Positions 24,275 through 37,629 are shown, counted from the first letter of the stretch. The stretch: DNA of 64,000 nt from Liolophura sinensis (GCF_032854445.1 NC_088296.1:18899485-18963484); one strand, 5' to 3'. Translations and numbers: made by a program. Notes: generated by a model not told the origin, from the letters alone.

Positions 24275-27200
24275 ATGGCTGAAAGCAAGGAAAATCCTGA
24301 AGAGGTTCTCACATGTCCAATATGTGTGGAAACATTCCGGAAACCAGTAATGTTACTTTGTCAGCACAGTTTTTGCAGAGAGTGCATTGGTGTGTATGCT
24401 GACAAATCTAAACCTGGACAGACAGATGAGGTCTCCTGTAGCACGGGGAGTGAGGGTGTTCACCAGCTGATCTCATGCCCTGTATGTCGGACACCAACCA
24501 GTCTGGGGATAGAAGGTGTAGCTGGTCTGCCTCCCAACTTTCATCTGGCTGAAATAGTGGAGAGGTTCTCTTCTGCCGTGAAATTTGAGGATGACACCCC
24601 ATATTGTTCTCTGTGTGATGATGATAATCAGACTAAAGCTGTCAAGTTTTGTACCGATGGTTGTTTTCTGTATTGTAAAGACTGTCTGGCTTCTTGTCAT
24701 CCCATGAGGGGGGCTATGAAACGTCACCGGCTGATTTCGTCCTTGGAGTACCTCTCACAGGAAATCTCACAGAGACAAACCAGCGGCAGGGATGAACAAT
24801 CAAATCAGCAAGCGTCATGTGCAAGACATGGTGAGCCATTCTGCTTGTACTGTGTACCGTGCCGGATGGTGATCTGTGTGGGGTGTGTGGTTGACCACCC
24901 GGAACATGCTGTGCGGGATATACCATCTGCAGCTGAGAATCACAAGGTAATGCGAAAAAGATATTCTTATATCAGCCAACAACCAAAATGGATGTTCTGG
25001 GTCATTAACTGTAACGTTAATTCCCAGTGCAACGATTAATACGAAAAACTAAAAAATTGTGTAAGTTCAAAATTACTTTGAAATCATGCAAAGAGAAACA
25101 GTAAACAGTTTTCAATGATGTTAGAAAGACGCAAGGATGTTCTACGCGAATGACTTAAATCACAATCTAAATCGTGCACCACTCTAGTATATAGGTCTAT
25201 AGTCAATGTAAATATGTCATGATTTGGAACCAAATATTGACCCTTAGTTTGTAATTTATAGTGAAGAATGGGGCTTTTTGTCTTGTACTGTAGTGGCTTG
25301 AAAAGTGGATTTTGTAATGTAGCATCTTTTCCATTACAGCCAGGTGTGTTGAACAAGATTAGTGAACTGGAGAAAGTGCTACAAGAAACTAAAGAATCAC
25401 TGTCAGGAGTTTCAAGGCTGCACAATAAGATACAGGTTGGTATTTTTGATGACGTGGTCAACATGTGATTTATTGCATACTTGGTGACTCATTTTGCATA
25501 TGTAATTTATTGCTATCATTCACAAACTCAGGAAACATACAGCTGTTAATTATGTACCGACAACTCTAATACATCATTGCCGATCATACACTGTCATAAT
25601 ATCTATATTGTATATAAGTACTCCACATATGTGATGAGGACTGGCCCCGATAGCACAGTTGGTGGAGTGTCCGCTTAGATCCAGGGTCAAACCTGGGTGA
25701 AGTAACGCCTAAGACTTTAGAGGAAGAGGAAGTTGTAACTTACTCCCTTGGTGTTCAGCTTGAAGGGGATAATGCAACGACTGGTTGACCCGTATCAGTA
25801 TAATGGCTCAGGCGGGCCAGCTTACCTGCCTTCGGTAAGGCGTCTCACTGAAGCAACTAGATAAAAGAGCTGTGGAAATCTGTCTTGCAACAAGGAGGCA
25901 CATTACATGCACTCTAAGGATATCTTCATCGTCATATGACTGAAAAATTGTTTAGTACGACCTTAAACCCCAAGCACTCGCTCACCCATATGTGATGGTG
26001 CGACACCTGGGATTAATAGACGTCTCTTAATCCAAGGGTGACACTCTTGGTGTTTGAACCAAACCACTGGTGATCACAGCATAAGGGCGGCACCATCTCA
26101 CCCTGCACGGACCACCAGTTGTGATATTGAAGTTGAACCAACAACGTTTCTGAGTCGAAATATGAACCCCGATAGACTAAAGTGAAATCCCCTCCAGCCA
26201 GGAAGTACATTGTAGATACAGTTGTGTATAATCTCTTGAACACACCTGTAATGGTCAGGATGAGATAATAAACATTCTTTCTGTTTGTCAGGAAACTCAG
26301 GAACTTCACACTCAAGAGGTAGAAAGGGCTTATTGTGCAGCCTTGGAAGCCTTACAAGCCTGGAAACAACATTCCTTAGATGGCATAAAAATCCACTATT
26401 CACAGTGGAGTGTGGAGTGTAGTGTTGTACTTAAACATTTCCAGCTACAGGCCCAGGAAATGGAGAGGATGGTACAGGCTTCCAAGGATTTAGTAGCGTC
26501 AATGGACGTCGAGTTTTTACAGGTAAGTCAGTCATGCACAATCTCTAACATTGGTTCAGCTACCTCAACTCCAGTTAAATACTTTTCAACTAACCACACA
26601 GGACAACCTGTCAATAATTTTTCAGCTTCAGAGAACATATATAGTTTTCTTACATGTATGGGCTGTAGATATCTTGGCTCTGACCGCTCATTTGTAAACA
26701 AATGTGATATGTATGTTGTGTATGTACACAGAGGCATCTCATTTACCTTTGTCGCATTATTGAACCTGTGACCAGCCTCATACAGTGACACTAATGAACA
26801 GTGATGAGGTGTTCAAATCAATCTCATGTTGCCAGATCTACTTTTAGCTCCAGGGTTTAACTGCTTCACTTAGTTCAGTGGTTCTCTCCGGTCGCCCTCT
26901 ATTGTTCTATCCATAAACGTAACCGCTCTGCGATTAGACTAATAAACAACTCCACGATCCTATCTATGTAATATTAAAAAAGAGTACGTTGTTTGATGTT
27001 TTTTGAAATGACGTGTATATACGAATAGTAATAAAGTCCTTATCAGTGTTTGAAACAATAAATTAACCAATGTACAAACCGTATATAGACAACCATATCT
27101 CAGTTGATGACCCCCAGGCTCTGCCCAGTTTCCTTCAACCACAATGCTGAACGCCGTCATATAAGAGAAATATGTTGAGCATGACGTAAAACACCAATCA

Positions 27201-30200
27201 AACAAACCATCATGTCGTGGCTCAGTATGTTGTCCAAATTTTCAGTCATCCGGATGATATCGTCTGCTTCCTGATCAGAAAGTTCAGACCCATAGGCGAT
27301 AAGCCATTAACACACGGCTACTTTCACAAGTTTGTAACACACAAAATATGATAGCGTTTACTATGTTTGAGGTATTTGTTTTTGTGCAGTTTTAAACATC
27401 ATCTTTACTTTATGAACAAATATATTTCATTTAAATCTAAAGTTTGCTATAGGCTATTGTTTTCATAAACATGCCGTAAAATAACCATAAAACAGCCGTA
27501 ACAAAGGACAACTAACAGGAAGACCAGAATTAAACCATTTTTTCATTATGCTGATACCATTGGTTTATATCCCTCTCTTTAGAACACTTCTACCTTGATC
27601 TTCTGATTTATGGTCTTTGCGCAGCTGTTACGCGAAGGGGAGATAACTCTAGTGTCTTTCACTATTATAAAACTTTCTGCCAAAATACTTGTGAAATTGA
27701 TAAAGGATTGCTTCTCTGACAGTAGCATAGAATTAAATCCTTATCACAAGGTAGGATTTATACAGCGATTAACTTCAAGTTGTTTACTGTTTTACTTGTA
27801 CTCGGTGGAATAAATGGTTTCATTTTCAACAAAGATTGGGTGATCGGGAAATCTTTGGGTCAAAATTGTACTGTAAAAAGCTCCATAGAATTTATTACAC
27901 TGGAATTTAGAGCTGATTTTGACTGTGTGATTGACTAGGAAGTGGTCTAATTGTTTAAGGGAAGAGCCAATGGCCCCTGTGTACTACAGGGGATGTAAGA
28001 CATTTCAATTTTAACTGTGTCCTTGTTACATGTTGTGGTGAAAGTATACCCCAATTCTTCTAAAACTTGAGACAGATATTAGTAGTGTTGAAAGTAGAAT
28101 ATTACATTGCTTTACCAGCCATTTGGAAAAGTAAAGATACAAGTATGTTGTCCATTAGATGGTCTAACCATGTGAGAGAAAAGAAACTCAATATTTCTGC
28201 TAGGATTATAAATATATTGGCTAAAATGAGCAAACCAGGTGACCCAGAGTTTAGAACGAATAGAGTAGGTAAAGAATCTTTGTTTCAGTTTTTATGATTA
28301 CATGATTTTATACGATGCTTAATTCTGTTTGTTGACAGGGTTCCACGGACTTCACCAAAACGTATGTATAAATGTGTTATAAATCTCTAGGTTTGTTATA
28401 CATGTGCACATGACAGTTGTGAGCAGATGTGTTTCTGTAACACTGAGTAACAGCACTGTAGTTGTCCAAAACATGACCCAAGTGTAAAATATATCTAGTG
28501 TTCAAACATACATTTCTTCAGACAAATGAGACCTAACCTGCTAGGTACATCATGACATTTTCATAACTGTGTGATAAACAGGATTACCACACAACTGTGT
28601 TTCTTTGTTTTCTGTCCTCTGTTCACAGAATTGATGACCAACTGAATGAGATAAGAGCCGATCTGGAGAAACATGAGGTCAGCAGACAAAAGCTTCTAGA
28701 TTCTCTACAACATGACCAAGTTGTTCCTAGACAGGTGACTGTAAAAGAAACAGTGCAAGAACGTCAGGAAGCAGCAGTCGGTGGACCAATGTCACCCCGA
28801 TGTGTTACAAGTAGGTTCTTATATGTATAAAAGGTGTACAATAGGGTGTGCTCAGAGGACATAAACGACTTTAGGGTTTACACTAGGATGTGCATCAAAG
28901 ACACAAACATAAAGTGGAGAAGGGGCACAGTTGTGCGTGTGCAAAACACATGGCAGACTGTGTTAAGAAGAAAGCAAACCATAATAAGCTGTAATACAGC
29001 AGGGGGCACCCAGAAAATGAACAGTATTCCAAGAGTAACAAAAGTGAGAAGAGTTTACAAAAAGCATAGATAGTTTGAGGTCTACATTAGTGTGTGAACA
29101 AAACACAAACTGATGTCAGACTTACGATAGGGTGTAGGCAAAACACACAAACTAATGCGGTGTAGAATAAGGTGTACACAGACGACACAAACTAATGTCA
29201 GGCATGCATTAGGGTGTGCAAAAAAGATACAAACTCATGTGAAGCATGCATTAGTGTGTGCAAAAAAGATACAAACGCATGTGAGGCATGCATTAGGGTG
29301 TGCAAAAAAGATACAAACTAATGTGAGGCATGCATTAGGGTGTGCAAAAAAGATACAAACTCATGTGAGGCATGCATTAGGGTGTGCAAAAGAGATACAA
29401 ACTAATGTGAGGCATGCATTAGGGTGTGCAAAAAAGATACAGGCTCATGTGAAGCATGCATTAGTGTGTGCAAAAAAGATACAAACTCGTGAGGCATGCA
29501 TTGGAGTGTGCAAAAAAGATACAAACTGAAGTGAAGCATGCATTAGGGTGTGCAAAAAAGATACAATCTCATGTGAAGCATGCATTAGGGTGTGCAAAAA
29601 AGATACAAACTAATGTGAGGCATGCATTAGGGTGTGCAAAAAAGATACAGGCTCATGTGAAGCATGCATGAGTGTGTGCAAAAAAGATACAAACTCGTGA
29701 GGCATGCATTGGAGTGTGCAAAAAAGATACAAACTGAAGTGAAGCATGCATTAGGGTGTGCAAAAAAGATACAATCTCATGTGAAGCATGCATTAGGGTG
29801 TGCAAAAAAGATACAAACTCATGTGAAGCATGCATGAGTGTGCAAAAAGATGCAAGCTCATGTGAGGCATACATTAGGGTGTGCAAAAAAGATACAAACT
29901 AATGTGAGGCATGCATGAGTGTGTGCTAAAAGGATACAAACTCGTGTGAAGCATGCATGAGTGTGTGCAAAAAAGATACAAACTCATGTGAAGCATGCAT
30001 TAGGGTGTGCACAAATATAAACTTATGTCCTGCATTAATTAAGGTTTCCACAACAGGCACAAACTAATATGAGGTATACAGTAGGTTATGCCCAAAAAGT
30101 GATATTAACATTTTTGCTGACGACACGTCACTATTGGAAGAGATCAATAATTTAAGTGACTCAGAGGCTAAACTAAATCGAGATCTTGATCGTTTGTCAA

Positions 30201-33200
30201 AATGGGCAAGTCAATGGGTTATTAACTTTAAAGCTCTTAAATCTGTTTACTTGTTTATATCTTTAAAATGTAACCCTTGCAATCCTAATTTAATGTAAAG
30301 AGCGTTCGGTCCCACAAACACCCCGTCATCATTCTGCAATATAATGGTAAGTAAAACAAACACATTCGAGCTGTAGTAAAGAAATCAAACAGGACATTAA
30401 GCATTTTCTACAGAGCAAAGAAAACTCTCTCCAGAAAATGTCTCGTCACTCTCTCCCAAAGCTTATTAAGGTCGTCAATCAAATATGGCAATGTTCTGTA
30501 CGACAACTCTGGCCTTAAATCGGCAAACTCTCTTGAAGCTATCAAAAGACGCCTGGCAATTCTCTGTACTGGAGGATAACGTCAGACATCATACAATAGT
30601 TTATTAAATGGACTCGAATGGGAATATTTACATAATCGATGTCGATGCCATAGAATTCTTCCATAAAATTGTAAATGGACTCTCCCTTATCTAAAAAGGA
30701 TATTAGATGGCAGAAATATCACTGATACAAACACATACAACCTTCGAAACAGGGACAATGTTCGACTTTTTAAAATTTGCATTCAATTATTTTCCTCCTC
30801 TTTCTTCCCCAAAACTCTCAAAGATTGGAACATTTTTACTGTCTCATATCCGCAATGCCTCAGTTGGAATAATAAAGCAATTTCTGTTTTTCAAGAAAAA
30901 TAAAGAACTCACTCAACTGTACAACATGTTCGATTCGTACGACTCTGTTATTCAGTGCCGAATGAGAATGGGACTTGGCGCTCTGAATGCTGATCTTTTT
31001 AAGTACAATTTAAGCAATGTTTGCATGTGCCCAAATTGTAATCATTTATGTGAAAATTTAGTTCATTATTTCTTTGAATGCCCCTAATGTGCCACTCAAA
31101 GACTGCATGTGCTCGAACAAATTACATCAACAATATCTCCAAGCGTAAACTACTCAATATTGATTCTTTCGTGTTTAAAATATGTTGGTAATGTAGTATT
31201 ATTTGGAAAACAAAAACAAAATTGTCTTAAAAACTATGCATAAATTTATTGCAGAATCAAAGAGATTTGAAATCGATGGGTAACATGGAAATTTGTTTCT
31301 TATATTAAATGATAATGATAAATATTATTTCAGTAAGTAGTCATTATGTCCTTGCATTATAGCCTCATTTTATTACATATGGTATGATTCATTCTTTTTA
31401 TAGTGTACATACTTTTGTTGTTACATATATTACATACATATGTGTATAGTCTATTCGGTCTATTATCTGTCTACATCATTACTTTTATTTACGTTTGTAA
31501 CCAATTCCTTGTTGTGCCCTATATTTATGTTATATGTTGTCGAGGAGACCCCCGAGTGGCATTACGTTGCAAAGACACAAATTAATGTGGGGTATATACT
31601 AGGGTGTGTACAGAGAGCACAAACTATTGTGAGGCATACAGTAGGGTGTGCCCAAAAGACACAAAATGATGTGAGGTATACAATAGGGTGTGCACAGAAA
31701 ACAGAAACTGATGTGAGGTATACAATAGGGTGTGCACAGAAAACAGAAACTAATGTGAGGTATACAATAGGGTGTGCACAGAAAACAGAAACTGATGTGA
31801 GGTATACAATAAGGTGTGCACAGAAAACAAACTAATGTGAGGTATACAATAGGGTGTGCACAGAAAACAGAAACTAATGTGAGGTATACAATAGGGTGTG
31901 CACAGAAAACAGAAACTAATGTGAGGTATACAATATGGTGTGCACAGAAAACAGAAACTGATGTGAGGTATACAATAGGGTGTGCACAGAAAACAGAAAC
32001 TAATGTGAGGTATACAATAAGGTGTGTACAGAGAGCACAAACTATTGTGAAGCATACAGTAGGGTGTGCCCAAAGGACACAAACTGATGTGAGGTATACA
32101 ATAAGGTGTGCACAGAAAACACAAACTGATATGAGGGATACAATAGGGTGTTAGAACAGGGCAGTAGATAGTGTACCGGTCAGTGTCTGGGTGATGTTTA
32201 CCTCATGCTTACAAATCAGCAAGTGCACTGTTAGAACAGGACAACTGGCAGGGTACCTCTCACTGTCTGGGTGATATATACATCATGTGTACAAATCAGC
32301 AAGTGCACTGTTAGAACAGGACACATGGCAGGGTACCTCTCACTGTCTGGGTGATATTTACCTCATGCGTACAAATCAGCCAGTGCACTGTTAGAACAGG
32401 ACACATGGCAGGGTACTGCATGTTTGCAAATCAGCAGGTGTGCTGTTAATACGGATTACATATTGTTCCCCTGAGTGCAGGGCAAAAAAGATACAAACTA
32501 ATGTGAGACATTCAACAGGGTGTGCAAAAAGGATACAAACTAATGTGAGGCAGGCAATAGTGTGAGCAAAACAGATAAAAATTAATTTGAGGCATACAGT
32601 ACGATGTGCACATAGGATATAAACTAATGTGAGGCATACAGTAGGGTGTGCACAGAAGACGCACACTAATGTGAGGTACATGTATATGAGAAGATGTTCC
32701 CAGAAGACACAAACTAATGTGAGGTATACAGTAGGATGTGCACAGAAGACAAACTAATATGAGACAGATGGAAGTCTTCCCATCAGTGTCTGGGTGATAT
32801 TTATCTCGTGTACAAATCAACAAGTGCAATGTTAGAACAGAACACATGGCAGGGCACCCTCAGTGTCTGGATGATATTTACCTCATGTTTGCAAATCAGC
32901 AGGTGTAGTGTTAATACAGAACAGATAACATATTGTACCCTTGAGTGAGATTTACCTCATGAGTGTGGGTGTACTGTTAGAAGAGGATAGATAACACAGT
33001 GTACCCTCTGTAAAATAAAAAGAAAGTAACTCTGAATATTGAAGTGATAATATAAGTGTGTGTTTCTATCACTATGTTTGTGCCATCATCAGGAAATATA
33101 TATGGTAAAGAATACATAGGCTTATGTACATGTAGGTGCGTAGGTATACAATGCATGCATGTATAAAGACAAAACAAAGTGTGGTAAGTTAGAAGAAAGG

Positions 33201-34652
33201 CAGGAATGGTTGAGCCTGAATTACATAATGTTAAGCTGGTATTGTATGAAAACCTGAAGAAAAGAGAATAAAATGTAGAGTTGAAGCTAGAATTTCAAAA
33301 ACAGGGTGGTTTTGTGGAGGGTGGTGAATATAATATATATATATATAACAGATACTGGTGAAAACAAGACATGTTTTATTATTATTAAAGGGCAGAGAAT
33401 CCATGTATGTTCGTCTATATATTAATAATTGTTGATCTACATTTATCTCCTCACTTGATATACGTTTGATTTTTTTAAATTTTGAAATATTTAACTCTAT
33501 TTAAAAATCTGCTGCAGAAAATTTAAGCGAATACTTCTTTATTACTAATAATTGTGATAAATAAAATAGCCTTTGAGGTATTGTGGCAAAGAAAGTAAGT
33601 TGTGTGTGGCGAGTTACCTCCCTTACTACACAGACCGCTTTGGCAGGGTGTTACGCCACGAATGCCAGCAAGCTTACTACAGCATCATAGTGACTTTTCT
33701 GTTCCAATGTGCCATGGCTGACAACTAAAACCCTGTGTCGGATAGAGGAAGGTATTGTTCTTGTTGTAGGTGATAAGTTTTAAACAAATTAGAGCGTTAA
33801 AAGGCTGTATTTTAATCCAGTACTTGGTCTGTCGTACCCGTCATTTAGTGATGGATCCAGTTCTTGTCGAAGCTCAACTCTTTTGAACCGTCTGAAAATG
33901 ACAGAAATTTGTGTATAAATTACATTCTTGTCACAGCAATATGTGTGATTTTATTCCAAGAGACTGTGTTCAGAAAGTAAAACCACTGTATGTGTACAGG
34001 TATTTACAGCTCTGTCTTACAGCGTGTGTTTATGGTTTGCTGTTGTTTATACTGCTTCTGTTGTGTTTTTGCAGAGCCGACGCTGAGATTCACAGAGACA
34101 GACGACAGGAAGCTGAGAATCACTGACGGCGGCTCAGTGGTAAAGGCTGAGGACTTGTCCGTGGGGAGGTGGATGAGAGCTGTGACAGGCGGGCGTTACC
34201 AGACGGGCAGGTACTACTGGGAGGTGCAGATCACCCGTTCGCATGACTGTAACTGTGGTGTAGGAGTGACACAGGAGAGCTGTGGCGTGAGGGGGAGGAC
34301 AGACCCTGGCCGTAACACCTGGTACATTGTGATGGCGTACCGTGGTGATGAGGTCAAGTGTTATAGTCACAGTGGAGGTGAGATCAAACCTGGCTATCTA
34401 CAGGACAGACGTTACACACGATCTCATCACCTGGGTGTGTACCTGGACTGTGATGACCACACACTGACAGTCCTGGACTGTGACAACAACCAGGTAATGT
34501 ACACTTACAGTGATGTTATCGTCACAGAGCCTCTCGTGCCATCGGTTGAGTTTTTGGTCGTGTCTGGATCTGGATCTGTGTCTGCTCGTCTGGTAACGGG
34601 TGACTCTGTGACTCTGCCTCAAGTTCTCTGTGATATGATAAGCACTTCCTGA
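24275..34652 (+). CDS. TRIM family E3 ubiquitin ligase: RING, B-box 1 and 2, coiled coil, PRY-SPRY
   Basis: Six coding exons join in phase: 24275-24946 (672 nt), 25340-25435 (96), 26292-26522 (231), 28339-28361 (23), 28629-28810 (182) and 34075-34652 (578). Together they make 1782 nt, 593 residues. Exon 1 holds the RING (CPIC at 14-17, CQHSFC, CPVC at 68-71) and two B-boxes (from CSLCDDDNQ and from CARHGEPFCLYC). Exons 2-5 are coiled coil. Exon 6 is PRY-SPRY (LRFTETDDRK, YYWEVQI, LGVYLDCDDHTLTVLD). By family knowledge it would be a cytosolic E3 ligase with the SPRY domain binding targets; target and role are unknown. An acceptor at 24255-24256 shows a 5' noncoding exon upstream. All splice sites are GT-AG. 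The 5.3-kb last intron is repeat-filled. Confidence 0.9.
25637..25986 (+). mobile_element. Full-length SINE family B in TRIM intron 2, 11-bp TSD
   Basis: The tRNA-like head ggccccgatagcacagttgg has an A-box, and ccagggtcaaacctgggtg contains a B-box-like element. The body and tail (gtacgaccttaaaccccaag) match the 14.7-kb copy. A perfect direct repeat, catatgtgatg, flanks it at 25626-25636 and 25987-25997. Confidence 0.92.
27100..27213 (+). mobile_element. SINE family A, 3' fragment in TRIM intron 3
   Basis: gatgacccccaggctctgcc, caatgctgaacgccgtcata and gacgtaaaacaccaatcaaa follow family A order. The head is missing. The rest of intron 3 (26523-28338) shows nothing else recognisable. Confidence 0.75.
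29080..30080 (+). repeat. 42-bp minisatellite, block 1 (TRIM intron 5)
   Basis: About 20 units of tgcaaaaaagatacaaacta / atgtgaggcatgcattaggg / tg. The 42-base period is a multiple of three, so long repeat ORFs appear on both strands (14-residue period, such as HALGCAKKIQTNVR). They are not genes. Confidence 0.92.
30087..31250 (+). pseudogene. Decayed 3' part of a LINE reverse transcriptase (different family), in TRIM intron 5
   Basis: Pieces read FADDTSLLEEINNLSDSEAK, RDLDRLSKWASQWVINF, later YNLRNRDNVRLFKI, then MRMGLGALNADLFKYNLSN, and end with CPNCNHLCENLVHYFFEC. This matches the end of a LINE ORF2 (FADD catalytic box, thumb, C-terminal CxxC…H…C finger). Many stops and frameshifts. It differs in sequence from the 16.4-kb LINE and sits between two blocks of the 42-bp minisatellite. 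Confidence 0.75.
31560..32150 (+). repeat. 42-bp minisatellite, block 2, diverged variant
   Basis: About 14 units of acagaaactaatgtgaggta / tacaatagggtgtgcacaga / aa. It has the same period and alignable core (aaactaatgtgaggYat, agggtgtgc) as block 1, so one ancestral array was split or expanded twice. ORFs here (31440-32154 on both strands) are by-products. Confidence 0.9.
32150..32470 (+). repeat. 80-bp tandem repeat, four units
   Basis: Units start at 32150, 32230, 32310 and 32390 (gttagaacaggacacatggc, agggtacctctcactgtctg, ggtgatatttacctcatgcg, tacaaatcagcaagtgcact). The last is truncated. Related units return at about 32765-33000. Confidence 0.9.
32470..33010 (+). repeat. 42-bp minisatellite block 3 followed by more 80-bp units
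   Basis: 32480-32765 again has 42-base units (aagatacaaactaatgtgag, acattcaacagggtgtgc). 32770-33000 returns to the 80-base unit (gtctgggtgatatttatctc, gttagaacagaacacatggc). The alternation suggests duplication of a composite block. Confidence 0.85.
33011..34074. other. Rest of TRIM intron 5, nothing else recognised
   Basis: AT-rich with a short (TA)n near 33331. It ends in a good pyrimidine tract and acceptor (gttgtgtttttgcag). Confidence 0.6.
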
Positions 34653-36234
34653 CCATCGGGTAATTATTCATTACATCTTTTCCATCATATTATAATTTGT
34701 TTCAAATAGAGTGGTTAATTATGTCTCTTGGAACAAATTTTTGCGTATAAATTTTAGTTAATGTCAGCAGTGTGGCTAATTCAGTAATCTGTCACAAGCT
34801 TACAGCTTGGTGTAGTTGTACACAGTCTGTCTGACTTGTCCTGAACATCAGTGTGAGGTTTTTTCCAGACAAAATACATGTAGATAATGACTGGGTAGTT
34901 TTAGTTTTAGTAATGGAGATTTGTGAGAAAGTGGCTGAGGGTATAAAGAATTATTTTTCTTACCATGATCTGGCCGGTATGTCATAACTCAGGGGTGGTT
35001 TCAGATTAAATCGTCAAAAAAGATCAGATCAGATTCACGTTGTTGTTGCAGCATGCTACGCAAGACAATTCTATTTTGAATGATACTAGCGATGTTTTTT
35101 GAGAGAAATAAACCATAATTTGTAATGGGTTTGAGAGTGATTACCTGGCTGAAATGGTATTACATAACTAGCGACAACAAAGAAAAAGATCACATGGATG
35201 AGTACAGGTAGAGCTTTTGGCACCTGACCTCAAATGCAGATTGGGCTAGAACAGGTTGGTTGGATAAGCTACATGTAGTCATCTAGGTTGTGTTATGTAA
35301 CTTGGATGTAAGTTTTGGATAAAAATGAGAGAAAAACATAACCTGTGGGCCATTTTTAAATTAATACTGTCTCTTTTGAGTGCAATCCAACCAGCCCTCC
35401 AATAAAGGACCCCACTTGAAAGGGTGTTTTTCTTAGAAGTTTCATTACCCAGAATGTACAAGAATTCCCTGTGGACCGACCCTATTTTGTCTCCATGATG
35501 AGGTTAATCCCATGCCGAACAAGGACTGTTTTTAGGATGCTGTTGTCAGCTGTAAGTTTCTCGTTTTCTGTATATTTCTCTATTTTTGAACTAAGTTTAT
35601 TCAAAGATTTGCGTTCTTAACACTTTGTCATGATCTGGGCATAGTTTGTGTATCTCATATGATAACAGTAGTAAACATTTTAAGCTGTTTATCAGATTTT
35701 TATCTTCAGTCTAAACACAGTGATATTTTAGTGGACTATTTGTGTTTATTGAATACATCTACCGCATTACTATGTAAACATCTGACATGTTTTCTATAAT
35801 AAACACTTATGTCTTAGTCACTGAACAGTTTTTTATGAATAAATACCAGTTGGCATTAATTCATACTGTAATAAAAATGTGTTTAAAAACAGTTATTTTT
35901 AATGTGTACAGTAAATCGTTAACCTTTTTAGCCCCTAAAAGTGTTCACTGGAATCTCTGCAGATATTTAATATGAAATGATTCTAAAATGATTTGTTTAT
36001 GTCAGTCAAGACGTAAGCTTCATAAAACTGTGCCAATTATTTATCTACACTCTGTAGTTCTCTAACAATATTTCCAATTATCGGTTAATGAGGTGGCTGA
36101 AGAGGTTGAAGAGTTAGGGTAAGCACTATGGGGAAGGTTGAAAAAATTAGGGCAAGCGATATGAGGAAGGTTGAACAATTAGGATAAGGAAGGATACCAC
36201 AGATATATATTATAGATATAACCTTTTTTCCTTT
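34653..36234. other. 3' flank of the TRIM gene, no gene recognised
   Basis: Contains probable TRIM 3' UTR. A ~33-base unit (aggttgaaaaaattagggca…) is repeated about three times at 36095-36190. Confidence 0.5.
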
Positions 36235-37580
36235 AAATGACTGTTACATGTAAGTGCTGTGATGTGACATGTATTATTGTATTCACTGTCGTGTAAGCAT
36301 TACGGCCACATTGTGATATTTTCTAATAAATAGCTTCTAAATACATGTATATACATTGATTATGTTGCAGTTTATTCAGAATATAGTTTGTTTTTTTCTC
36401 TCTCTTGCATGCCCTTAGCTTGATGAAGTGATTAAAGTATCATTGTTACATCGCTTTTCATTTGTTTTTTTAGATTCAGACCCTGTCCACACTTTTTCTT
36501 TTATAAATGTAATCAGTTTTTCTTGTACATGTATTAACGTTGACTCTCTTTTATTGCATACATGTATGAATAACGACAACGTGAGCTGCCTCCTTGTTAT
36601 GTTGAATTAACTTCACCCAGAGATGCAGACCTACACATGCTTAATCCCCTCTTTAGGTTTAACCTTCAAGACCAGCTTTGGTCTCCAACTTGATGTGCAG
36701 CTCAAATCATGTATCCAAAGGGCTTCTGTTGTCATCTGTGACTTTGTCTGGGTGTTTTTTGAGTTCCCGTATTTTCAGTAAATCACAACAATGTGTCAAT
36801 GTAAAATCAGCTGGCAAATCATCTTTGATTTCTGTGATCTCTGAACTTAGCAAATATGAAAGTGTGGCTTGTAGCTGATTTACCGTAGGAAGTGGCTTCA
36901 TCCCCAGTACTGTTGCTATGACAACCTGTGGTCAAGATTATGAGGTCACTGCACCATTTCATCAGCTTGCTGTTATTTTAATGTCAGTTGTTGTTGTATT
37001 CATGTATGATTCGGTGATATTTTGCCATTCTCTGCCTTTTGTGTTTCAACTTCTGAAACATATGCTTAATAAAAATAAGTGATTGTGTAATGTGTAGTCG
37101 TTTGAATGGTTGAATTACATTGTTAATAAAATGTAGTAATACAAACGTAAATCATGCACAGTATGTCGTATTTTTACACAGAGTTATACATATACCAATT
37201 TCACAATCAACACTTTCAAGTTACCTGATGTGTCTCTTCTCAGTAGTGCTGGTTTCCTCTCTGTCTGATAACTTGTCGGTGGATTATTTGATGTGTATCT
37301 TTTCAATTGTGATGGATTTCCTGTCTGATACCTTGTGCAAATATTTACATGTACCTGATGTGTATCTTCTCAGGTGTGATGGGTTTCCTGACTCTCTGAC
37401 ACTTGGTCCACATATAACCTGATGTGTATCTCTATAGGTGCGGTATGTTTCCTTTCTGTGATACCGTGTCCGTATGTTACGTAATGTGTTTCTTCAGCTC
37501 TACAGGGTCCACACATTACATGATGTGTAACTTCTCAGGAGGGCTGGTTTTTGCTCTCTCTCTAAAATAGATTCCACACA
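36235..37580 (+). mobile_element. Dispersed repeat, copy 2, with short ~60-bp array
   Basis: Aligns in order and strand with copy 1 (7975-9905): acatgtaagtgctgtgatgt, tcttttattgcatacatgta, ttaacttcacccag, gcacagtatgtcgta. It ends in about six diverged units of the ~60-base repeat (acctgatgtgtatcttctca) at 37215-37570. The SINE present in copy 1 is absent. Confidence 0.65.
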
Positions 37581-37629
37581 CTAGCTCTACTCATATTGAA
37601 GGCTGGGTTTTATATTCCCTTATATAAAG

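Noticed and set aside
28582-28628. Extending the TRIM fifth exon upstream to an acceptor at 28581, which is also in phase
   Set aside because: Poor pyrimidine tract there. The acceptor at 28628 is far stronger, and the 23-nt microexon restores phase with consensus sites.
29150-30040. CRISPR-like regular array
   Set aside because: Tandem units without unique spacers in a eukaryotic intron.
29155-32847. Long ORFs with 14-residue repeats (HALGCAKKIQTNVR, YTIGCAQKTETNVR and minus-strand equivalents)
   Set aside because: The 42-bp tandem repeat has a period divisible by three, so frames stay open by chance. They lie in a TRIM intron with no start or splice context.
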